Below are positions 28,001 through 39,983 of a stretch of DNA of 64,000 bases, one piece after another. The notes beneath the pieces are model-generated. The model was not told the origin of the DNA, made no database searches, and saw only the letters and a program-made list of their open reading frames with translations. A program made the position numbers and the translations under genes. This stretch comes from Echinococcus granulosus (Eukaryota > Platyhelminthes > Cestoda > Cyclophyllidea > Taeniidae): the NCBI RefSeq assembly GCF_000524195.1, contig NW_020170383.1, positions 1,913,758 to 1,977,757 on the forward strand. Reading direction: 5' to 3'. Each line of letters starts with the position of its first letter. Position 1 is the stretch's first letter.

Positions 28001-31000
28001 AAAATTTACTCCTCTTGCCTTAAAAAATGCTCTCTTGAGGTTAGTAATTTCACTCTCAACAAGACATTCTCGTTTTGGGGCATTTATAACATAGATGTGC
28101 ATTAAATATTAAACAAAAAGGCAGAACTTAGAACCTATGGCAGTAATGCACAGATGGGTGTTTCATGAGATGTTAAATCTCAGGGTCCCATTCACTCCAT
28201 CTTCCTGCTGCAAACCAGCTCCTTTGATTTGAAGTAGCAGCAGGAAACCTACTTGCATTAAAAGAGCCAAATGAGTGAGGTTTACGCCATCATATGGGAA
28301 GTCCTGTTGCTGATAATTAGGATAAACATATCACTATTATCATTTAACTGCATATGACTACTGTGAACAAACATCTTGAGCATGGTGGACAAACCTCTTA
28401 ATACCAAAGTAGTTGAATTCTTCCATGGAATTTTCATGCCATTGTTCACGAAATAATTTGTCCAATTCTAGATGGGAACTGCTTAAAAGTTGTTAATGAA
28501 AAGTTATTAATCGGAAGCGCATAGTAAGGACATTTATCTCTAGAAATGTGCATCACGGTGAAAATGAGTAGCCAAGTTTAAGCTCCTATGGAAGACGGAT
28601 TTAACAAGTAAATATCCACTTTATTAAATGAGAAATATTCACGCATTTTAAAAATTACAAATGTTTTGTGTGGGATTTTACTCTCCTGAGGACTTGGGCC
28701 GACATATTGATTACGTTTTAAACGGATTTCCTAAATAATCCACAACTTTGAATATGTGGAGTAATGATGCGAAAACTTACCAATTGATCATCACAAAAAC
28801 TAGACCGTCTTTGGTAAAGTTTTCTCTCTCCGGACAACTTTTTGTAGTGATGTCGGGAATCGTGAACCATGATCGGACTGCCATTCAGAGAACTTTCCGC
28901 AATACATTCAGCGTCCTATGAAAGCAGCATAATTATCTCAAATTTAACATTTTCACTAGTTTTCCGTCATTTGGTTCTAGGGTCGTATTCTTGAAACTTT
29001 GGATGCTTAAAAATCTTGCTGATTATCCATTGACTTTATTTTGAGTAAAAATTTCTTGAAAATAGAAGCATACCATAAGGCTGCTTTATGGTTTTTAGTA
29101 GAGGTTGCAGCGAAAATGGCATGTTTCAGCAAGGCCGGCGTCTTGGTTGAGCCTGTATTCACATCATCCTCGGTCATAGTGAACTGCCCAGGTAGATAAC
29201 ATTTCGTCTCACAGCTTCTTCAGATTCTAATGGCTGAATTGTGTGAACATGCACCCAACACGATGACAAACATGAAAATACAGTATAACCTAAGAGTTGC
29301 ATCCAAGTTAAAAGATAGTGGGAGTCATCGAGTTTTTTGCCACCCTTCACTGCAATTATGACGATTCTAATACTTCTTTACATAACGCTGAGCTTAATAA
29401 TTCAGAAATAAGGTTCAAAATCGGTTGTGATGCCTTCAAAATGATCAAATTACATAAAATTTTGCACAAATGGATCGACTATTTCATTTCTGAAAGCCTT
29501 AAAGATAACTTGGGATAATGCACTAACTACACAAAACTCGCCCAACTTGTTAAGGCTTATCTAATGTCCTGCTAATGTGGAGTATGCCAATCAGCAAAGT
29601 ACAATTTTCTGTAAGTGAAAAATAAGCAAGCAAGGTTGCGGTACATCAGGCAATCTTTAAACACTTCCAATACCTAACTTCTCAGGAATCATTGCTTATA
29701 AATAATAAAAACCTAATTGCCAAAAAATACAATCTTACTACTTTTCTGCGTGCTATTGACTGGTGCTTGATCAGCACTTCTCTGTGCCCTAAAATCACAT
29801 GGGGGCCTTGGGGCTCAATTAGTACTAGATACTATCAGTTCATGAAGGCTTTCACAACCTACTGCAACGTGCCATTCTGTGTATTTGTGAGCACAAGGCT
29901 TTGCGCGTGTGTGAAACCATCCGCCACTATTGCAAATCCCCTCGTTTATTACTTACTCCAAATACAATCTATTCTACATCCGAGGCAAATTGCTACTGAA
30001 GTCCAAACGAAAACAGAAGCCTTCATTTGTTTAGAACTGCCGTGTTTTATGGAATTTGTACGCCAAATTCACTCACCTGTGATTTGCATACCACCTTCTT
30101 GCCTACTTCCGACATTTTTTCTTTACCAAAGAGCAAGTCTGCATACAACGTTGCATTAACTGCGGGGCGGAAGCATAACTCTGAATTACCATTAGACGTC
30201 AGTGTGTGCCCCTGACTACACTAACATAGTCTTCCTGTTAAGATGCCTGTTTTCATCTTGACAATACATAATTTGTAAATACGAAAGAATACGATTCGGG
30301 TTTTATGCAAATTTTACCCTGACATGATGTCACGCAACACAAAATCCATTGGAAAACAAAGTTGCATCAGGCCTGAAGGCTTTGTCGCACATAAAATAGT
30401 AAAAAATCCCATTCTTTTACTGTTTATTTCTTATGCACTCAATAATATTGCAAATTTTCTGACACTTATGACCACATCTCCTACTCAATGATAAAAAGTT
30501 AATCAAGATTTTCATCATTGTGGAAATACCTAATCTTATAAGAGTCAAGTGAAAGGACGCTTTACCAAAGAGGGTAGAAAATAACTTGGAATCTGTTAGT
30601 CAAGTGCTAATCCTGTGGTCTGCTGCATCGATTTGAATTACTAACCTTAGCAGAGTACTATGAAACTGTTTATTTTATAAATCCGTTACGTTTAAAATGT
30701 AGGAAGAGGTGATAGACCTACCGCCCGGGGTGAATTGAGAGCCTTCTTGACAGTTCTCTTTAACGCTTGTTTAAAGTGTGTGCCGCCCAAGGATCGACCT
30801 GTTGACGAATGGTGGTGGTTTGAGTTCTCACCGCTTCGTTCAAAAGGCGAGAAGTCGCTCAAATACGCACCAGGAACCGAGTGATCTCCGTAATCCCAGC
30901 CCGTATTGTAACCGATTAGACTTCCCCCACCATACCTAACTCCTAGACTACCCACATCGGTGTCTCTCTCGCCATCTTCATCGCCGTTCCTATCCGCTGT

Positions 31001-31243
31001 GTTTCTCTTGCGATGACGGCTCCGAATATAGCCCCTGGCTGTGATATTGTGCAAACTGGGCACGGTGAAGAGTTGCTCACTGACTGACCTGCGATGTTTG
31101 CGTTCTAGATTTTCTTGGGGAGGAGGCATGGTGGGGGATTTGGGGACAGATGGCGGAGTTCCCGGAGGTTCTGTGGAGTACCGGAAGGAATTAGAGTCTT
31201 GCTGTTGACTCTCGGTGAAATCCATCTCGTCGATATCTGACAT
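12405..31243 (-). CDS. MCTP: MCTP-B: complete 22-exon multiple C2 and transmembrane protein, 1524 aa
   Basis: Paralogue of MCTP-A with the same order: N-terminal region, C2A, C2B, C2C, two membrane segments. Exons from the 5' end: 30722-31243, 28781-28915, 26964-27137, 26157-26214, 25746-25882, 25042-25121, 24051-24270, 22148-22909, 21341-21489, 20624-20948, 20344-20398, 19922-20063, 19751-19850, 19454-19555, 19184-19252, 16162-16623, 15674-15730, 15321-15368, 14858-14967, 14034-14143, 13810-13907, 12405-13064. All phases join without a stop. Residues 1-277 are Ser/Arg-rich and probably disordered (start MSDIDEMDF). C2A shows RWNETFTFPI, C2B GVINLYLVGARGLRSMP, C2C DIGWMRLK to VIGGLAI. The second membrane segment is FNWRIPWVSSLAVIVLLI, followed by LNKFTKAILRP and DFLSRVP. 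C2C has lost Ca2+ ligands (ARSEIF where family members have SDPF; VIEVEK where they have YDED). It is longer than human MCTPs because of the N-terminal region, a Gly-rich C2B insert and a C-terminal extension. Confidence 0.9.
16624..19183 (-). other. Largest intron of MCTP-B (2.6 kb), no gene seen
   Basis: Lies between the end of C2C and the first membrane-segment exon; MCTP-A has a 641-nt intron at the same point. I found no open frame with family features, no RNA gene and no terminal repeats. Extra size with no visible element is unexplained. Confidence 0.6.
22270..22412 (-). repeat. Glycine-rich low-complexity insert in C2B of MCTP-B
   Basis: Within exon 22148-22909, between the first C2B strand (GVINLYLVGARGLRSMP) and the next (PQVEFSYGNEKK), the protein carries a stretch of roughly 45 residues dominated by Gly, Ser, Val and Ala (for example GSGGGGSGVGGGS). 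The DNA is locally GC-rich, unlike the AT-rich surroundings. MCTP-A has a non-glycine linker of different sequence at the same place. It looks like expansion of a surface loop. Confidence 0.8.
25991..26034. repeat. Imperfect CTAC/CTAT/CCAT tetranucleotide microsatellite
   Basis: Four CTAC units are followed by CTAT, CCAT, CCAT, CTAT, CTAT, CTGC, CTAC. Lies in an intron of MCTP-B between 25883 and 26156. Confidence 0.9.
28916..30721 (-). other. First intron of MCTP-B (1.8 kb)
   Basis: Separates the first coding exon from the second. A 155-codon open frame on the opposite strand (29692-30159) has no recognisable domain, and much of it is composed of scattered Cys and hydrophobic residues without pattern; I do not call it a gene. 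Intronic regulatory elements cannot be judged by eye. Confidence 0.5.
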
Positions 31244-33432
31244 GCTACTTGCAGGCTACAACACGCAAAGTAAAGTGAGCTTGCACGCGCTTGCCCCCAT
31301 TCTCATACCCACGCAACTCAACGCACACTCACGCATTCACATTGATCTCACAATGCGACCTCCAATAGAACCAATGGGGCAAATGCAATTGTGCTAATGG
31401 ATAATACATTGCTGAATTTATAGGTATTACTTGTCCACCTCTCATCCCCACATCCCCTTCATTAATTGTGGAAAGCGGAAGTACGGCCATGAATTTAAAA
31501 ACGAGACTAAATATTTCTCTCGAATCATTGCGTTTATTCTTAAGGATTACTCGCCACACATGATGAAATTACCTGCTATTGTTAAGTTTACCGGATGCAG
31601 AAATATTCTAACTTTTCTATTTCTATACACTTAAAACGCTGCAATATACAAGTCTGTTGCGCCTAAAGTGAAAAGCGCCGTACCTGAAAGCCGACGCTCA
31701 ACGGTGAGAAGGAACTACCTAATCTCTTCTAGCCAGCTTAATGGTTAATTGCTTTTTCTGGAAAAATAATGCAGCCCACAGATTCCTACTTCTTACTTAT
31801 TTGTGAATAAATATGCTCGTAACCTAAATGCCATGAGGAAGAATAGCAGGTGTGTACTTAAACCCCTTTTTATTTCTAAGCGTCAAAATAAATGGGGTTT
31901 AAAATGGTTGCCGCTATTTTCACGCAGCGTAATTGCACTTTTGTCTGCAATAGAATACTGCCTTGAAAGTGTTGAGGGAGAAATTCGCTCAATTGGTTTG
32001 ACGTAATACAGTAGACAAGTACGGCATTGTAAGTAAAAATATGGAGATTATAGCCCCATGTATAATTAATGCGTAACGCTTCATGATCCAGTGGAAACTG
32101 CTCATGTCTGAATCGCCTCCAAATTCCCTAGTCTCATTGTTGTATAATTTCAGTCGATGGCTTCCACCTTTAACCATGGAGATGCAGTTTAAATGGTCCC
32201 ATTCATAGCATAGTGTAGCTTGATAATATAACTCTTAAAAAATACAGTACCGAAAATGCAAATATTTAATGTTGTACTGGCTATTTAATCTATGGAGTTT
32301 TAATCATTATTTTGTAGCAACAACCTATGGCCTCTCACGATGTGTAGTGATATAACATTTTATTGACTGGCGCTATTTGAAAACTCCCATGTCCACACAA
32401 AAGCGCTTTCGTATGACGGAGAGACGCTTTGAATTAGTTGTAAAGTCAAAAATTAAGATAACCAATGTTTAAAGTGAACTTCACCTATCAAATTTACGAG
32501 CCCAAACCATAAAACTACAGGCAAGTGTAGCTCGGTGAATTACAGCAAACCTATTCATTAAGCAAGAGTGCTTGAATAGTTCTGTGGGCCATTGGAGAAC
32601 TAATGCAATATTGGTGGGGAATATAAGAACTTGTAAATTTATCGAGAATAAGGATGGTTTTAAGAGAGCCCTTTCTTATTAAAGCAATAGTTGCCATTCT
32701 TTAATCGAAATATGCATTTTATTATTATTCTACTATTTTAACTTAGTTACAAGGACCAAATATAATTATGTAACCTATTTTTTCCCATTTGTGATGCTTT
32801 GATAGATTGCTTACTCCTGGCTTTGCATCTGAACCATGTCAGTACCCTCAGACCTTCCATGCACAAAGTACTTCTGCCCCACTACCATGGTTTCTTACAA
32901 CCTCAGAAAAGACATAGGGATCTGTGGAATCACGGTAAAGAGTCAATATTTAAGCTCGAATACGACCTGTACATTTGGGCTTTGGTGATCAAATAGCACG
33001 AGAAATTAGATGCTATTTCGTAGAGCATCATAAATTTAAAACAGGTGACAGTTTATTTAAAAGGCTGTGCTTTTTGAATAAAGAATCTGAGTGACAGTTT
33101 AGCATTGGCATTATTACCCAAGTTTTTGTAATATATTTAACATTATGCTAACATTGTGCACATTTCTCAATGCACAGCACAAATTAATAAATTGAATTTT
33201 TACAGTATGAGTCTTTTAAATAGCACAAACTTTGTCTTCATTATATGTATTTGCAGCCTTCGCGTTTGTTTGAATGGCGCCGGTTAGCGATATCTAGTAT
33301 TTTTTGTGGTTCAGATTTATCAAATTTGGGTATGTAGACAGTATATACCCCAACTCTATGCATTATTTGTCTAAACCTAACTTTTGTGTTCCTCATGTAA
33401 ATCCTAAGTGATTTTCTTAAATTTGTTTTTAG
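31244..33432. other. Divergent upstream region shared by MCTP-B and pyruvate kinase
   Basis: 2.2 kb between two genes that start in opposite directions. It must contain the promoters and 5' UTRs of both. Only short, patternless open frames are present on either strand. I could not pick a convincing TATA box or initiator for either gene. Confidence 0.55.
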
Positions 33433-33443
33433 TTTTACCAATA
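33421..33443 (+). promoter_or_regulatory. Splice acceptor 11 nt upstream of the pyruvate kinase ATG
   Basis: A T-rich tract ending TTTGTTTTTAG at 33432 is followed by 11 nt and then the start codon at 33444. This can be the acceptor of a 5' UTR intron or of spliced-leader trans-splicing, which is known in flatworms. The sequence alone cannot distinguish them. Confidence 0.5.
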
Positions 33444-36400
33444 ATGGCAGTTCCTCTCGCAGATGGGGTGTCCATTCCACTTAAAGTCGGGTCTTTAAAG
33501 AACTTCGGGTATGCATCTCATGCAAACAGTGCCATTCATGATTCCTCGACTTCGCTTTTGGAAAGAAATTGTAATCTTGATATAAGTAGAACGCCAGACC
33601 AATTTCGAAAAACTCATATTATTTGTACTTTGGGTATGAAGTTTTTTATTGCTTGTAAATGTTGTTAGATGTTATCTTTTGAGACCTTTTTCTAGCGTTG
33701 GGTGCGTAAAAATTATTTTACACCTTTATCAAGCAGGTTTTGAGGCTCTTGTTTATTTTTAGGTAATAAATGTGAAATGCAGCTTCTTCATATCCGCTGT
33801 TAATTTAGATAGAATGGGGCACTGCTTTTTTCTGATACTTACATTAATCTGTTCCACAAATTAGGCCCGGCTAGCCAAAATATTGGTATTCTCCATGAAC
33901 TGTTTGAAGCCGGCATGGATATTGCTAGGCTAAACTTCTCGCATGGAACATATGAATATCACTTAGAGACCATAAGGGTGGTTCGAGAGGCAGAACAAAC
34001 ATTCAAGCCCTATGTTCGTCCCATTGCAATCGCACTGGATACTAAAGGTCCAGAAATTCGTACTGGTTTGATAAATGGTGTAAGCTTTTTTTCAAAAACT
34101 TTACAATTGTTTAAAAATGGTTAGCAGTTTTCACTTTAACTATTTCAAGGAATAGTTACAATTAATTTTAAGCGTTGTTATGATCTAAAAACAAGGGAAA
34201 GTTATTAAAATGAACCCAGAATATTGTATTAGGAGCCACAACATGTACTGTTGACACACTAAGTTATTCGTTGTAAGTTTTTCTATTCTTTTTTATGCTT
34301 TTGCTCCTACTTTATTACCTATAGAGCCCAACCGATGAAGTTGAATTGATAGTTGGGGAAATGATTCGCATCACTCCAGATAAAACCTATGCCGAATGCT
34401 GCAACGAAACAACACTCTACGTAGATTATGACAACATAGTGAACATTCTAAATGTGAACTCGCCAATTTACATTGACGATGGCCTTATTTGTGTCAGAGT
34501 TAAAGAGAAAGGTATTGAGCAAAATTTCTGAATATTGGCCTTTTAAATGTAGAATGAATCTGTTATGATTAAGTTAAATTAGACCTTTGTTTCCACACAT
34601 GTACCTCCTTGATAGTCACCTCATAATAGGCAGATTACAAATATTACTTGATATCTTGCTAGCGATCGCAAGTGATGAGCAGAAATACAATCAAAGTTTA
34701 ATTTTTACAAAGGAATTACTGAATTTCATGGCTAATAGGTATGGTATAACTATTTTAATTAGGTCCTCAATACCTTGACTGCGTTATTGAGAACGGCGGC
34801 AGACTTGGTTCAAAAAAAGGTGTGAACCTTCCAGGTGCACCAGTTGACCTTCCCTCCATGTCTGAAAAAGACAAGCAAGATATTCTATTCGCTGTTGATA
34901 ATAATGTATTCAACATTTTATCTACTTGCAAGTGTTCAGTAGACGATACTTATAAGCAAACCTTTTGGTGGCCTGTAGTTGGATATAATATTTGCGTCTT
35001 TTATCCGTGACGCAAAGTGCATTCATGATATGCGAGATTTGCTCGGCGAACGCGGAGCCTACATCAAGATCATTGCCAAAATCGAGAACCAGCAGGGTGT
35101 GGAAAAGTAAGACTTACAACCTGAAAAATAAATAAAACCTCAAAAATCATTCTTACCACTTAATGTCCTTTTATACAAATCTATGCTTGTTCAAACTGAA
35201 ATCGTCATGTCATTTCGCATAACTTTTAAGATTTGAGTTAAATTATCTTAGTCATTAAATTCGAATTGTAATTAAACGATACATTATTACATTCTGATAA
35301 TCTGACGTCACTTAATTAGGTTACACTTGATGAGCATCCTAGTGTACCTATTACACAGGCAATGACTAAACAACGCGCCTCTAGTCGTTATTAAACGACT
35401 GTCATTTGTGTGTTTCACGGAAGGCATTGATTAGTGCAACTAATGCATTAGATGCGTTGAAACTCATCTTTGATTTTGCGAAAAAGACGAGATAATCGTC
35501 CATATAATGCAGGGAATTTTTAGTATACCAGTACGCTTTTTCACATTTATCTGTACTATAGTTGCATTTATTCGTTCGCAGCATTGACGAAATAATCGAA
35601 GCCGCTGATGGGATAATGGTGGCTCGTGGTGACTTGGGCATCGAAATACCCTCGGAGAAGGTGTTTTTGGTGCAGAAGATGGCTATTGCCAGATGCAATA
35701 TTGCAGGAAAGCCTTGTATTTGCGCAACACAAATGCTTGAGTCAATGACCTATAAGCCTCGTGCTACACGAGCGGAGTCGAGTGATGTTGCAAATGCTGT
35801 TCTGGACGGGGCAGACTGTGTTATGCTCTCTGGTAGGCGCATATAAACCTGAAGTGAAGATTGTATTTGAATTGCTCGGATTATAGTGTAGATTTTTCAG
35901 AGAATGTTTTGGAACCCTACCTCAAAACTAGCTTTTTATATAAATTCAAATGGCTTTAAAAAATGCTTTGAATTGTCGACAACGTTGTTAGAATCGTAGA
36001 TTTTCCAGCAAACCTCACAGTTCAATTAGTTATCTGATTATTTTTGTGTAACAAAATTGTGTTTAGCCAGGTGGTAGGGTTAACATGGTGTCTGTTGAAA
36101 ATATTAAATTATAAATAAATATTTTCACTACTATCAGGTAAATGTCACTGCAGCTTGATAATTAAGCCAAAATAAGTAAAAAAAGCCTTAATGTTGAAAT
36201 TCTAATGGCCCGAATTCAGTAAGTGAGAATAGAACTGCTTCATTAATTCTACCATAAGTTATTTCAAGTTAGCGTCTTTAAAACAGTAAAATATAATGTT
36301 GACAGTTTAGAGAATGCAATTATATTATAAGGGTTATGAAATCCTAATAACTTTTACTAACCTGTCTCAAAACAGATACTCCTGAATTGTTGTAGCCATC

Positions 36401-38535
36401 TCTTACGTAAGTTGAGTGAATGTGCATTGCTGGAACAGATCAGTTAGCTATGCTTCGAAAAATTTTTTTCACATAAATTATTTCTCAAGAAAACTTTACA
36501 AATTCTCTAAAATTTTTTGGTCCTATTTGGTGTCGAAAAGTATAGTTGATTAAAATGGAACGCATACTAAAAGAATCATCAGTCACTGAAATTGATGGTG
36601 GTACTGAAAAACGACTTCATGCACAACTCTTGATGACATTTTTTGTGAAATATGTTTTAAGGTGAATCTGCGAAAGGTAAATATCCGGTAGAATGTGTGC
36701 GGACAATGGCGAAAATTTGTCGGGAAGCGGAGTCTGTGATCAGTCACACTGAGCTTTACAATGACCTGCGACGAATAATCAAAGTGCCCGCGGACACGAC
36801 TCTCTCTACTGCCATCGCCGCGGTCGAGGCCTCTTTGCGCTGCCTGGCGAAGGCTATCATTTGCATCACCAGCAGTGGAACGTAATGTCTGGTCTCACCT
36901 TTCTCCTCCTCCAGTTTATCCACCCATTTATTGATGGAGAGAAAGCTTGAAAATTGCGGAAATTCGTACATTACTGGCTTTTTCCTGGCTACCCATTTTA
37001 GCGTAGAAGTTTCGTTGCTTTTTGTATCAATGAAATTGACTTAAATTAGGTATCTCGAATGCTCTCTAGAGACTAAGGAGAATTGCATTTTAATGATAAA
37101 TTATATTGCTTAAATCACTTATTAAAAAGGCTGTCATTAGAAAGTATCAATCACTCCCACATTGAGTAACGGAAACTTATCAAGTCATAATTTCAACATC
37201 GACCAATTACTAATGCTTCCCAAATCTTTTACTGTGCAACTTGATCATTCAGTTAAGAATTGTCTCGAACTATTATTCTTGTTCAATTTGCTCGGTTGTT
37301 ATACAGGAGAAGTTATTTTTCTTTATTTAAGTTTAGCAATGACCTCCTTACTTCGAAGATTTGTTTCGTTTATTCTAAAATCCCACTTCTGGTTATCAAT
37401 ACTGTGAAAATAACTTCACTCTCGCTAATCGGCTTTGAAAATTACCTGATTTGATAGTATTTTAGACCTTTTTACAAATAACCTCCTAGTAAGAAGGTTA
37501 CATTGGACAGTGCTATGAAATAGGGGACTAAAAAGGGATTTATTTTAAATTACGTGTTGTTTAGATCGGCCCAAATGATTGCTAGACATCGTCCACGCTG
37601 CCCAATTTTGGCCGTGACACGCGAAGGAGTAATCGCGCGACAACTCTACCTCTGGCGCGGCTGCTGGCCTATCCTCTACGACGGTACGTTTGAAAGAAAT
37701 CACTCTTACACAATGGCTTGTTTCTTACTCTCGAGGGCAGTCAGGCCTCAGTCTGACTCATCGTTAGGGCAGGCCGCCGGTAGGGAGGGGAGCCGATGAC
37801 ATTAACTGGTCGTATAATTCTATGAGTTTGAAAGCATGCAGAGGCCTGCCTTATGCCCTCAAGTAGCATTCTTCAAACGCCAAGATCCTACTAGGTGTGG
37901 CTATATGAGAGCTGCACGATAACCCAGTTGCCTTAATTTGATTGGTTAGTTCAAATATGCTGCTACGGCACATTATTTGGTGTTTTAATGGGGGACCAGT
38001 TTTCATGGGTGTATTTTATTTGGTGCTCCTTGTGCAAGGACTTTATCTCTCCCTTTATTTGCTACTGTTAACCTTTTCAATTTAGAATAGAATGTAGTTT
38101 CTTGACGCTGTTGCGACAACAGCCACTTTCTTCTGCCCAATCTGTAAAACGTTTTGCTAAAAATTGATGGCATGTGTTTTCTGCGACTAGTATTTTAACT
38201 AGCCACACTTGTTTTAAAAAAAGTTTGGGTATTATCGAACGTGGGAGTATTTACTTATTGTACAAAAGGCTCTAAGGCCATTAATTGATTTTTATTAATG
38301 TTGGATTTTAGAGCCTAAAGCCGACTTATGGTCGGATGATGTGAATCGGCGCATAGCCTGCGCTATTGAACATGGACGTCGAAAAGGCCTTTTCGTGGAC
38401 AGAGATCGGATTGTAGTGGTTGCCGGATGGAAAGGCGAACCCGGGTCGACCAACACCATCCGCATAATTCAACTCGGTTCACTTGTAGAGCACAATATCC
38501 TTGGAATACCCGATATTAAGAATTACAAAGACTAG
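33444..38535 (+). CDS. PK: Pyruvate kinase, complete, 9 coding exons, 558 aa
   Basis: Cytosolic last enzyme of glycolysis: phosphoenolpyruvate + ADP to pyruvate + ATP. Exons: 33444-33633, 33865-34079, 34325-34511, 34763-34905, 34979-35106, 35582-35832, 36662-36881, 37565-37683, 38312-38535; phases join throughout. Motifs in order: TLGPAS (62-67), RLNFSHG (85-91), [12 protein letters not shown] (121-132), [16 protein letters not shown] (214-229), catalytic IIAKIEN with K279, [12 protein letters not shown] with D305, [10 protein letters not shown] with T337, [13 protein letters not shown], and MLSGESAKG. Glu127 in KGPEI is the residue typical of K+-dependent enzymes. The putative fructose-1,6-bisphosphate site reads TSSGTS (441-446), with W491 and R498 kept; the Lys of mammalian PKM2 TKSGRS is Ser here. 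The protein ends about 20 residues beyond the usual C-terminus. The start is the first ATG after an acceptor, giving an N-terminus of typical length. Confidence 0.97.
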
Positions 38536-39370
38536 CTATCAAAATCTAGGTAAAAGACCGGTTCTATCCAAACCTCTGCTAAAACTTACTTTTATTTATG
38601 TAATGTCTAAAGATGGTACTTACTGCCTCAATGTTGGTAATGAGAGAATACCATAACAAGAGTGATTTCCCGTCTGTTTCAAAAGTTGGGTTTGGAATTT
38701 ATCTGAACTGTATAAGTTGTGTTGTGTGGCAGCGTAGTATCTCTAATGAGGTTTCAAGAAGAGTCCCCTTACCGTAAAATAATTTCTCCCCTCCTTCCCT
38801 TACGGAGCATTTGCCCCTCCTGACACCAACACACTACAGCGATCTTCATTAAAGGCTCACATTTACGTAAGTGAACCACGATTAGGATTACTTTAATCCC
38901 TTTTTTGTGCTATGGAAGCTGTAAAGTGGTTAGTTTCGGACAATGATAACCCAGTTTACTGCAAAACTCGAGGAATCGTAGGCAGTCACTGGCATATTAT
39001 GATTATAACTGGAGTTCGTACCTTTGCTGCACTTTACGCCATAAGTAGAAAAAATGCTTCAAATGTTTTTAAGACTGTGATTCAAATTTGTATGTTTATT
39101 TTTCGCATTGTGTTTGAAGAATTTTAGGGTATCATTAGGTCTCATAATTTAAGTTAATCAGACGCCATACAAACAGGTTCCTATGAATCCTGCTGCTGGT
39201 TAGAAAATTAAATTAATCGCTTCTTATTAATGAAAATTTCTCTACTTATGTGTCTTACACCAGTGTTGATAGTTAGCCTATTGTCAGCTACATCTCCGTT
39301 TTCAGAATCGAGACTCACTTAGTCGATAATTTAACGCCGACGATCCGGTTTCCAGCGCTATAAGCCGCAA

Positions 39371-39392
39371 ACACACACACACACACACACAC
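39371..39392. repeat. (AC)11 dinucleotide microsatellite
   Basis: Eleven uninterrupted AC units in the spacer between pyruvate kinase and TAL-1; likely polymorphic in length. Confidence 0.95.
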
Positions 39393-39931
39393 GTATTTCT
39401 GCCATTCCACAAGCAGCCAATTGACGCCGACTTGACAGAGTACAGGTGACACTGTGTGGGTCGCTTTCATTGTGCAAAACTCGTTGAATCAATAGGGCCT
39501 GGAAGTGTGTGCCAGAGAGGGCTGCAATTATCCACCCTGCTCAGCCTGACTCAAAGTTGTGCCACTGACACATCAACGGTGAGTACCTCTACTAAAACCA
39601 CTTAAAAGTTCGAGGTGTTGCTTACGAAAATCCCCGCAGTTTCGTGGAGAACTTAACTATATTATGTTAAAAGTATGACTTTTACTCTTAGCAGCCTAGA
39701 CGGTAAGTTTGTAAATTTACTATGTATTTACATCCTGATAAAATTTTGGAAACAGTGGCTTTGCTGAACTTATTATTTTAATACTGTCTACAGCTAATAC
39801 ACCACAGACGAATATATCCTTCTATTAAAAGAATCTGAGCGCCTCTAGTACGTTGCTCTTGAAAATGTGTGCATGATTGTGACGATTGTTAAAGACAATG
39901 CGCTATGGTCACTGATGCTTTTGCGTTCTAA

Positions 39932-39937
39932 TTTATT
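39932..39937 (-). terminator. Putative poly(A) signal of TAL-1
   Basis: AATAAA on the minus strand, 47 nt downstream of the TAL-1 stop codon. Confidence 0.55.
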
Positions 39938-39983
39938 ATATAATAGTCCAAAATAATGGTTTTTTGACAACTGCACGTTCTCC

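Larger units (their letters stand above)
38536..39983. other. Convergent spacer between pyruvate kinase and TAL-1
   Basis: Holds the 3' UTRs of both genes. An ATTAAA at 38848-38853 is a possible plus-strand poly(A) signal for pyruvate kinase, and TTTATT at 39932-39937 (AATAAA on the minus strand) lies 47 nt past the TAL-1 stop. An open frame at 38912-39127 (plus) has no recognisable domain and is not called. Confidence 0.55.

Noticed and set aside
29692..30159. 155-codon open frame, plus strand, inside the first MCTP-B intron
   Set aside because: No domain or family resemblance; first residues come from an AT-rich run, and composition looks like chance translation. Longest such frame in the intron, but not beyond expectation.
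38912..39127. 71-codon open frame downstream of pyruvate kinase
   Set aside because: Hydrophobic and patternless, in the expected 3' UTR/spacer; no family recognised.
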